DNA of 64,000 nucleotides, from the NCBI GenBank assembly GCA_039707465.1, contig CM077648.1:22506119-22570118 (forward strand), written 5' to 3'. A program made the translations under genes and the position numbers. Shown piece by piece: positions 55,831 to 64,000 of this stretch. Positions within the stretch are counted from its first letter, which is position 1; every line of letters begins with the position of its first letter. The stretch is from Rhabdophis nuchalis. Taxonomy: Eukaryota; Chordata; Lepidosauria; Squamata; Natricidae. The notes beneath the pieces were generated by a model. That model was given only the letters and a program-made list of their open reading frames with translations, had not been told where the DNA came from and ran no database searches.

Positions 55831-56205
55831 ACATGAATTACATGACCCTCTATTACTAGAAAATGAAGCTAGATATTCTAGTCATTATCAAGTCATAAAG
55901 CTAAGGAATTGGTGGAGCACATACTTTGAAATAAAGACCAAAGTAATGATAGCAAGGTACAGCAGCCACCTTTAGAATTAGCATTGAAGATAGTGCAAGA
56001 TAGCTTTTGCTTTTAAGCTCAATTGTCAACAATAATGGAGCCAAGATTCAAGAAATACATTGCAGATGAGCACATTTTAGGATAGCAGTGAAGACTCTTG
56101 GAAAAGTTATTAAGATATTATGACATGTTGTCTGCACTTAACCAAGTTCAGAACTCCACAGGCAATAGTTTTCCTCGTGCACTCAGTTTTATCAAAAGCA
56201 GGTTA
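55831..56205. other. No feature recognised
   Basis: AT-rich. Confidence 0.5.
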
Positions 56206-56375
56206 GAAAATGTACTGCACCCCCACACCCCATATTGGGCCTAGTAGGCTTCCTGCAGCCTCCTGGGAGCCAAAACGGGACTCCTATAAGAGGCAGGCAG
56301 AAAGGGGCAGGACCAGCCAGCAATTTAACAACCGGTTTGTCTGAACCAACCTGAACCGGCTGAATCCCACCACTG
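56206..56375 (-). mobile_element. hAT MITE (GTGGGATTCA family), truncated
   Basis: Plus strand ends GGCTGAATCCCACCACTG, preceded by AACAACCGGTTTGTCTGAAC and one dyad module (GGGCCTAGTAGGCTTCCTGC). The other end is missing. Confidence 0.7.
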
Positions 56376-56383
56376 ACTGCAGA

Positions 56384-57203
56384 ATTAAGTTCTCTTCATG
56401 AAATAGTCATTCTTAGATGTGGTAGGAGGCTGCTGCTGAGTAATAAATAAAATAGCGTTGGTAATTCTAACATAGCCACTCTAAAGTCTGACAAGGTAGC
56501 TGAAGCATTCTGCTTAAGAAGAAACTGAAAATTACTTTTAAGAAAATTTTGACAAGTGCCAGAGATCTCTGCAATACGTACCACATCTAGGAACCATTTG
56601 GGGAAATGAACTACAAATGATTATTAAAAAATAAGTGTCTGTGGTTTAATCAGAAACTGAACAAAAGTATTATTGAATATAAATGTATCAGTTGCAAAGC
56701 AATAATAAAGGTCCATAACTAAATCACATAATTTAAATATCCATGGATTAGGTGCTTGACTATTAATATATAACCATGTAATATATAACTAATGAACAGA
56801 TCGACATGTTATATTTTATGTGCCAATTGATATAAAGCTTTTCCCCACATATTTAACCTAATGGACATGAATGAAAAATGGAGCACAAGAGAACTCCTAA
56901 AAGCATTCAAAAAAGTCAGAAATCTTCAGTTTTCAGCTTATATATGATAGGGAAAATGATGGCTTATTGTGAGGACAATAAATAATAATAACAGAATTAA
57001 ATGGTACTTGTATTTTAGAGGGAAAGCACCAAGAGATAGGGAAAAGTGCCGAAATGGGGCAGGTCAAGCTTTGATAATCGATCCTTGTTGGGAATTATGA
57101 AAATGCCTGAGATTTGTAGTTCTTTGGAATCATCACATAGAACAAGGCACTGTGAACAATAGATGCTTTATCTCAGTTCTTCTGAAACTAAGACCTTGCT
57201 TCC
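56384..57203. other. No feature recognised
   Basis: AT-rich; small frames only. Confidence 0.5.
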
Positions 57204-57211
57204 GGCCAAAC

Positions 57212-57360
57212 CAGTGGTGGGTTGCCTTTTTTTTTCCTACCAGTTCGGGCGGGCTTGAAGTCCTAGTATGTATAGAAGCATCCAGGTGTGGGCAGAGCCT
57301 CCCTCTGCCGCTACTACCAGTTTGGCTGATCTGGGCCAAACCGGGAGCAACCCACCTCTG
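57212..57360. mobile_element. hAT MITE (GTGGGTTGCC family), 149 bp
   Basis: Ends CAGTGGTGGGTTGCC and GAGCAACCCACCTCTG; duplication ggccaaac/agccaaac (57204-57211, 57361-57368). Confidence 0.88.
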
Positions 57361-57368
57361 AGCCAAAC

Positions 57369-58238
57369 CAGGAGTTGTGAAGATATACATGGATAGGTAT
57401 TTCTAAGAGGAGTTTTCAGTTTAGGAAATGAACAGTAAAAATTGTAATCTTGCATTTGCTTCTACGTGTTTGAAACTCTGAACAAGAAGAAGCACTGTGG
57501 GTCTTCTAAAAACTCTCTTTATACCCCATTGCCACCTTAGTGCATATATTCTGGATGATCATTGCCAATTTTCTTTTCTTTTTTTCTGGCAACACTGGTG
57601 GGTCATGGCCAGCAGAACATTCAGCATAGCAAGCTTTTCTGATTTCCTAAATTGTAGCCTTTTAAGATTCAAAGGAAGCTTTTTTGGCAGCAGGTTTCAG
57701 TGGAGGGGAGGGTAAACCTATCTAAAATTCATTTCAATTTTTAACTATTATTAAGTCTCTTCTTTCTTGAAAAGTTTAAACAGATGGAAGGTGGGAGGGA
57801 AAGAAGGAAAATCCCAGAGAACAAGGCATGATGAGACATGCGAAGGACTGAAGAGATTAATTTTATTATTTATTTATTAAACAAATGTACGATGTTTAGG
57901 AGATGAAGTGATGTTCAAGAGGGGATATGAGTAAGCTTCAAACGAGGGCCTTTTATAATTATGAACACAGTCTTGGAGAGTCTCTTTCTCACCTTTAAAA
58001 CTACTGATGAAGCAGCTGAAACTTCTTTATGCTTTTCCCCTAGTTCATCTTCAGCTCCTTCCACCACTTGTCGTTTGGATGGCCTGTCTAGAATCATATT
58101 TGTACATGATGAAAAAAAATTGAAAATGAATTGTTTATGAAGGAATGCCTGGAATATCATAACTACAACTGTATTTATACTGTATATTTAAAGAACTTAC
58201 ATGGCTGCTGAACTAGCTTACATAGTTATCCTCGATGG
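57369..58238. other. No feature recognised
   Basis: AT-rich; an 81-codon minus frame at 57915-58160 is unassigned. Confidence 0.45.
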
Positions 58239-58246
58239 GCCACAAC

Positions 58247-58541
58247 CACAGGTGGCATTTAGCTGGTTTGGACTGGTTCAGGTGAACCAGTAGCTCCCAC
58301 GATCAGCTGGCCCCGCCCACCCATCCCTACTCTATCCTGTCCTATATTTCCTGCTTTCCAGCTCATCTTAATTGCGGGGCACAACTGATTCCTCCCCCCA
58401 GCTGTTTTACTTACCATTGCTGACTTGGAAGGTAAGCAGATGAGCTTTTAAATGCTCAATTTTCAGCATTGTGTGTGTGCACTTGCATGAGCAAAGCAGG
58501 CTCACTAAACCGGTTGTTAAACTGGCAGCATCCTACCACTG
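58247..58541. mobile_element. hAT MITE (GTGGCATTTAGC family)
   Basis: CACAGGTGGCATTTAGCTGG to AGCATCCTACCACTG; flanks gccacaac/gtcacaat match at six of eight. Confidence 0.7.
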
Positions 58542-58779
58542 GTCACAATAACCAATAAAAACAGAAATAAAAGTGAAACAAGCCTGTCTAACAGACACCA
58601 GACGAACCACACTATTAGCAATCTGACTCAACCTCCATGCAAACTCAATGTTGAGATGAACGTTTAGGCCCGCATAGCATTCTGGAAGGCTAAAAAAGAG
58701 ACCCTCAAGTCTGAGGGAGATTCTTAAACCTATTTATAGGGCTAGGGCAGAGAAGGTGTGCCTCTGAAGATCCACCAAT

Positions 58780-59335
58780 GACATTATTTAGTAAGGAAGG
58801 TACCCAGAGTATGCTGGCCTTATCTGACCTAATGGAATGAGCAGATAACACTGAAGAGAGGCTATACTACAGATTATCTGGCCCTGTGGCACGTACAGCT
58901 TTAAAGGTGGATAACAAGCATCTTGCACCTGGAAAGCAACTAAGAACCGCTGCAGCTCATGTGACAATAGTGTAAGATGAATCATAGGCAGGGGTGGGAT
59001 GCTACCGGTTCGGACTGGTTCAGATGAACCCATACCTTCCGAAGATCAGCTGGGAGAGAACCGGTTTGCTCCCACAAGCCATCCACCCGCCCCTGTGCTT
59101 TACCTACCTTTATCTTCCTAGCTGAGTTGTGTGGTAGGCGAAGCGCACGTTCAGTGAACTGGTTGTTAAACCACTAGGATCCCACCCCTGATAATAGGGT
59201 ATCAGAACTTCACATGGCACTGGATTCTGGAGAAGTTGTAGCTTTCAGATGGTCTTCAAGATTAGTTTCATGTAGATCGTATTAAAGTAACTCAGTCTGG
59301 AGGTGACTAAGGCATAAATGACTTTAAGCAAGTCT
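58780..59335 (-). mobile_element. Ancient L2-clade fragment
   Basis: Minus frames read HLTLLSHELQRFLVAFQVQD, a decayed form of the HITPLLRELHWLPV..RV block. Plus-strand GTAACTCAGTCTGGAGGTGA is the antisense of a more 5' L2 block. Interrupted by the MITE at 58989-59190. Confidence 0.65.
58989..59190. mobile_element. hAT MITE (GGGGTGGGATGCTA family), 202 bp
   Basis: CAGGGGTGGGATGCTACCGG to AGGATCCCACCCCTG; duplication atcatagg/ataatagg (58981-58988, 59191-59198). Confidence 0.88.
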
Positions 59336-59566
59336 TCTTGATCCTAGAATTGGAGTAATTAGCACAAATGGTGAACTTTTGCAAACACCCTCCTTGGCCA
59401 TGGCTGCATTTCTCTTCCAACTGGAACTATGTGTACAAGGAGAACCTCGAAATTCACACCAATTATTTCTGGCGGAGTACTATTCCCTTCAGAATCAAAG
59501 ATATTAACACTTCTGATCCCATAGCAACAAGGGCCCATAACCACTTGGCATTGCTAGGGTTGAAAC

Positions 59567-59842
59567 CAGTGGTGGCTTCCTACTGATTTGGATCGGTTCA
59601 GACCAGTTTGGACTGGTTCCGCTGAACAGATAGTAACTTGGTGGCTTGGGTCACTGGAACTGACAGTGATCCAGGCCTGTCACACATCCAAACTGGTTTT
59701 ATCGGTGGCGCCATAGGCACTGCCACCTTGTTTTTGGCTTCTGCACATGCACAAAAGCATTTTCTTTTAGTATTGCGCATGTGCGCGAGTGTGGTGTGTC
59801 CCTGAGCAAACCTGCAGTAGCAGCAGCCAGAACCCACCCCTG
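59567..59842. mobile_element. hAT MITE (GTGGCTTCCTAC family), 276 bp
   Basis: CAGTGGTGGCTTCCTACTG to CCAGAACCCACCCCTG; duplication gttgaaac/attgaaac (59559-59566, 59843-59850). Confidence 0.88.
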
Positions 59843-59850
59843 ATTGAAAC

Positions 59851-60960
59851 ATAACCAGTTGAGCTCCATCCAGGCCTTTATACTTTTCAGCATTGAGCAG
59901 ATTCTTGAACAGCTTTGCTTGCCTTAAGCAGAGATTAATTCAGTATGCTTAATTTTTGCAGAAAAAAATCTTGAAAAGTTACTAGAAAAGATGAGACATT
60001 ATGTAAACGGCAGAAGAAGAAAATTGTTCCTTAAATTTTAACACAGGAAGTATCTTTCATAATAACCAGAAAAAGAGAGAGGATGTTAGCCTTGAGCTTC
60101 AAGAAAGATGTATGATGATTGCACACAGACTTCCAATATCAAACAAGAAAGCACAAGAAAATAGGCCTTAATTAAAAATATCCACACACAGTGGATAATT
60201 ATTATAAGAAATGGGAACTGAGATGCCTTTTTAAAGATGATCAGAGAAATGCCAAGAAAATTTTCTCTTAATATAGAAATATTCAATAATTGTCACTGAA
60301 TACATCTGATAGAGATAATGAAGGCAGAAAGGCTACTGATACCCTTACAAAGGGGTTTATAAAACAAGTGGAACATTTATGGAAATGCAATATGTTCAGG
60401 AACTGACTACACTAGAAAGTGAAGTAGGATGAGCAATAGACCAGCTGTCAAATGGGGGGGACGGGGGGACGACGACGATGGACCCACCAGGTATAAATGC
60501 AATGCTTCTTACAATGTTTAACATGGCAGGGGAAGAGTCTGAGTGCTTACTACATTTTGTGAAATGGAACAAAATTGTTTGACCCCAAAACTGGGAAATA
60601 TGAATTCACATCCCCAAAAAGAGAGATGCATGAAAATATACGAATCATAAGGACTGTGCAGTCTTCAGAAATGATTCAGTATAAGAGCTTTGCACCTTGA
60701 AATCAAAATGTGAGCACAGAACCTTACTGGTATCCATTTAAGCACACGCATATAATGCAGGATTCTGCATGGGCTTCAAAGAAGTATCATGAAGCATCTG
60801 CAGGAGGGTTGACAAAGGCCAGATGAGGGCTGCTATATTGTACTGTTATAGCACAAGCATCACTTTTCTTGAGAATATGCCAGAACGTTGCATACACGTA
60901 CAAAAATAGGCAAAGCTGCAACAAAATTTTGAGGAAAGCTCTGGATCCTTCAGATATCTT
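59851..60960. other. No feature recognised
   Basis: About 1.1 kb AT-rich; contains the short GGGGGGGACGGGGGGACGACG patch near 60455. Confidence 0.5.
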
Positions 60961-60963
60961 TGG

Positions 60964-60965
<2 letters not shown>

Positions 60966-61052
<87 letters not shown>
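60966..61052. repeat. (AAT)29 microsatellite
   Basis: Uninterrupted trinucleotide run of 87 bp. Confidence 0.98.
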
Positions 61053-61256
61053 TGTGTTCCTTAAGATAAATGCTTTGATAAAACAATGCAAATCTTTCCT
61101 TAATTATTTTATACAGTCTATTCCAGAGCAAGTGCTCAAAGCATTCATGTGCAAACCTCCAAAATGCAATGTACACATGAGCCCTATGCATGCACATGCC
61201 CCCGTCATGTGCACATGCCCCCTGCACACACACTCCCTCTCCGCCCCCCCCCCCCA

Positions 61257-61866
61257 TGTATATGTGCTAGTTGTTCCAACTTTAGAGGGTGGTGCTCATC
61301 CCCGTTTCAAAGTCGAAGAGCCAGCGCTGTCCGAAGACGTCTCTGTGGTCGTGTGGCCAGCATGATTAAACACAGAGAGTGCTGTGATGTTCTTAGATGC
61401 CCAGAAGGCATTTGACAATGTGAACTGGTGTTTTATATTGTTACAACTGGAACAGATGGGTTTTGGTAAGAAACTCAAGCCATACAAACCATATACCACA
61501 AGCAAACAGCAAAGATAGTGATAAATGGAGAATTGACAGACTATTGAAATACAGAAAGGGATGAGACAAGGTTGCCCACTTTCACCTCTACTTTTTGTTT
61601 TAACATTAGAAGTTTTAAATAGAAATATTAGAGAAGAAAATGAAATAAAAGGAATGAATATTAAAAAAGAAGAATACAAATTACAAGCATTTGCAGGCTC
61701 CTATTTTTTCTACTTGCATTTTTACATGCTTTCGAACTGCTAGGTTGGCAGAAGCTGGGACAAGTAACGGGGGCTCATCCTGATACACGGCACTAGAGAT
61801 TCGAACTGCCAAGCTACCTATTTTTCTGCTCGACAAGCTCAGTGTCTTAGCCACTGAGCCGCCGCG
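61257..61866 (-). mobile_element. Sauria-type SINE interrupted by an L1 fragment
   Basis: The 3' part 61257-61375 (GAAGAGCCAGCGCTGTCCGA) and 5' part about 61700-61866 (TTTTACATGCTTTCGAACTG, GAGATTCGAACTGCC, CTTAGCCACTGAGCC) belong to one minus-strand SINE. Confidence 0.8.
61381..61697 (+). pseudogene. L1-clade LINE reverse transcriptase fragment
   Basis: Reads FLDAQKAFDNVNWCF, then KGMRQGCPLSPLLFVLTLEV, NIREENEIKGMNIKKEEYKL and QAFAGS, where AFADD is expected. This covers RT motifs from the DaeKAFD block through RQGCPLSPLLF up to the edge of the catalytic FADD. A frameshift lies near 61530. Only 317 bp are present, with no poly(A) tail and no target duplication recognised. Confidence 0.85.
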
Positions 61867-63014
61867 TTGAGTACTGTATAACTTTCTAGTACTGTATAGC
61901 TTTCTAATATACCTGTAAATAAAAATGCATCATACTGATTCTACACATTGATAGATAGGAATGGTGTTATTTGGGAGAGAGAGGAATGTGTGTAAAAGTT
62001 TTATAGTTCCAGTTATTTTTCTTTTTCTTTTAAACATTGGTATTACTTTAGTTACCAGGAGCCAGCTCAATAATTTTTTTAGCAATTTTAGAGAACATCC
62101 AATAATGTTTTCTTAGCGGGTGTGTGTGTGTGTGTGTGTGTGTGATGGTTCTTGCTTTTCCAAGTTTTCCATTATTCAGAAGAGAGCTGTTAAAGACTTG
62201 AGGTGCTAACATTTTAATGGCACCTGGTCCTAAGGATAACTTAGGCATATTGAAATTTTCCTATGAGTTCCTTTATGGGTAGAAATATTCATTTAATTAT
62301 ACTTACCTGAGAAGACAATTTCCTCCTCCCCATAATATAATATTCCAGAACAAATTTGTTCAAATTGATATTTTTCATATTAGTATTATTATTTATCCCT
62401 GTCTTCTCTACTTCTCTCTTTTAATGATATTATTATGTTTATTATTATTTTCTCTGTGGCATTGCAAATACACTGAGTGCTTCTGTACCAGAGACAAAGT
62501 CATTGTGTGTCTAATCACACATGGGCAATAAAGTATTCCATTCAATTCAAATAAAGTATTCAATTCAATTAGATTTCAGGTCCCACAATCCCCTACCAAC
62601 AACTGGGGATCATTGAAGTTTTCAATCCAATACATCTGAAATATACTAGATTGGAAGAACTTGCTGCAGAATATTATACATCCTTAGATGCCAATAAACC
62701 TAATTCTTCATTCTATTCAATTACCTAAAGACAATCTAGACCTACTCCTCCATCTCCATCATCAGTACATCAAAGCTAGGCATTATTTGAGGTTTATATT
62801 TGACTATTTCAAATAAATATTCCTTTGGATATCTTCTCCATTGAAGCATTCTTACTTTGGTACTCATGCTTGGTCATCCTATGGTATTTTATAGCATTAA
62901 ATCTTGCTTGTCCATAACTTGCCTGATTACTCTAAGACTTAGTGACAACTGGATGATTGGTAAGAGTTCAAATGAGAAATCTGGAGAAGAGAACATCAGT
63001 GATACAGTCTGTTC
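61867..63014. other. Mostly unannotated; (GT)13 at 62118-62144
   Basis: AT-rich. A short tandem pair AATAAAGTATTCxATTCAATT lies at 62527-62567. Confidence 0.5.
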
Positions 63015-63148
63015 CAGCGGTGGGTTGCCAATTTTTTTTACTACTGGTTTAAGTGTGCTTGCACTTGCGCAACAATGCTTCTGTGCATGTGTCTGGGTGG
63101 GTGGGCGGAGCCTCCCAACGCCATTACTACCGGTTCGCACAATCCAGG
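63015..63148. mobile_element. hAT MITE (GTGGGTTGCC family), right end lost
   Basis: CAGCGGTGGGTTGCCAATTT...CTACCGGTTCGCACAATCCA, matching 56-205 in reverse. Confidence 0.7.
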
Positions 63149-63159
63149 CTGTAAATAAT

Positions 63160-63375
63160 GTCTTATGACTGGTCCACACACTTACAACTGTCACAGCATT
63201 CCCACAGTCACGTGATCAAAATTTGGGTGCTTGGCAACCAATATATAGGTATTTACAATGGTTGCAGCATCCTACGGTCACATGGTCCCAACTTTTGGAC
63301 TTCCCAGGAGGCTTCTCTCAAGCAAAGTCAATGAGGGAAGCAAGATTTGCTTAACAACTGTGTGATTTGCTTAAA
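63160..63375. mobile_element. Degraded MITE (GTCAAGGACTAC family)
   Basis: CACACTTACAACTGTCACAG, CACGTGATCAAAATTTGGGT and TTGCTTAACAACTGTGTGAT. Confidence 0.55.
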
Positions 63376-63478
63376 GGTTACCTGCAAGACCGCCTCCTGC
63401 TACCAAATACCTCCCATCAACCAGTTCGCACCCACAGAGAGGACCTCCTCAGGGTGCCGTCGGCCAGGCAATGTCAGT
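63376..63478 (+). mobile_element. L2-clade ORF2 scrap, plus strand
   Basis: Encodes GYLQDRLLLPNTSHQPVRTH, HREDLLRVPSARQC, the L2 C-terminal block, cut off where the next element starts in opposite orientation. Confidence 0.8.
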
Positions 63479-63502
63479 TCAATCAATCAATCAATCAATC
63501 AA
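63479..63502. repeat. (AATC)n microsatellite
   Basis: About six AATC units forming the tail of the following minus-strand L2. Confidence 0.9.
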
Positions 63503-64000
63503 ATTTTATTTGTATACCGCATCCTCTCCCCAAGGGGACTCGGAGCGGTGCACAGGGAAAAATTTAAAATACTATAAAAATACATACATAGAATAAATAC
63601 GATAGATAAAAACAAATTAAATTAAGATTATCCCTGCGCTAAAATCCCCAAGTTATAAAGCTAAAATTCCCTAACACCCTAAAGGTAAAGACTAACCTAG
63701 GCCAGCCAAGCAGAAAAAGTGTGTTTTGAGTTTTTGACGGAAGGAGCGGAGGTCCGTAGTTGTTCTGATTTCAGGGGGAAGGTCGTTCCAGAGGGCTGGG
63801 CCCGCCACAGAGAAGGCCCTTCCCCTGGGCGTCGCCCGCTGACAAAGTCTAGTGGACGGCACCCGTAGTAGTCCCTCTCTGTGGGAGCGAATCGGCCGTG
63901 AGGATGTGTGGGGCAGGATCCGATCCCGCAGATAACTAGGTCCCGTGCCATGGAGCGCTTTAAAGATGACAACTAACACCTTGAAGCGCACCCGAAAGAT
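63503..64000 (-). pseudogene. L2-clade LINE ORF2 C-terminus and 3' end (runs off window)
   Basis: 3' hairpin CGGAGCGGTGCACAGGG at 63541. The minus frame 63692-63991 reads MRFKVLVVIFKALHGTGPSY, LRDRILPHTSSRPIRSHREG, RGRAFSVAGPALWNDLPPEI. Same subfamily as 50669-51272. It continues past the window edge. Confidence 0.88.

Overview
This 64-kb window looks like repeat-dense non-coding vertebrate DNA, most likely from a squamate reptile (I favour a snake or close relative). The grounds are full-length Sauria-type tRNA SINEs with Bov-B-like tails, more than a dozen 5'-truncated L2-clade LINE ends, CR1 pieces, Penelope-like elements, many short hAT and TA-flanked MITEs, and a very high density of microsatellites. 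I found no host protein-coding gene that I can name. The best host candidate is one 206-bp exon-like segment (878-1083) with good splice-site matches. Most long open frames are LINE, gag, GC-rich or simple-repeat translations.

Layout: 1-7.5 kb holds hAT MITEs, a LINE end, the candidate exon, a TIR MITE with subterminal repeats, a tRNA SINE split by a hAT element, a Helitron-like segment with an 80-bp minisatellite, a TAGG array, and a MITE interrupted by an unusual 864-bp Ty3/gypsy gag-LTR fragment. 7.5-30 kb is long featureless tracts with SINEs, LTRs (including a solo LTR inside a Penelope-type ribozyme loop), perfect fold-back MITEs, and a 705-bp GC-rich hAT element. 31-34 kb is the most notable interval: Penelope-like 3' ends and terminal inverted repeats with hammerhead-like cores, next to a tRNA-derived SINE family whose copies carry a textbook type I hammerhead ribozyme directly after the B box. 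34-64 kb is dominated by minus-strand L2 ends, nested DNA transposons, another LTR, an R2/R4-like LINE end, an L1 fragment inside a Sauria SINE, and microsatellites.

The candidate new system is the hammerhead-bearing SINE at 32.3-33.95 kb. Two copies keep every core nucleotide and differ by compensatory changes in stem I, which argues for a functional RNA fold. A second highlight is the Ty3/gypsy fragment with two inverted U3-like ends, a 5-bp target duplication and a primer-binding site abutting the gag ATG. A third is that target duplications sort the hAT elements into two classes: one group is always NNNTANNN (10 of 10) and the other almost never (1 of 12). All identifications are by reading; no database search was run.
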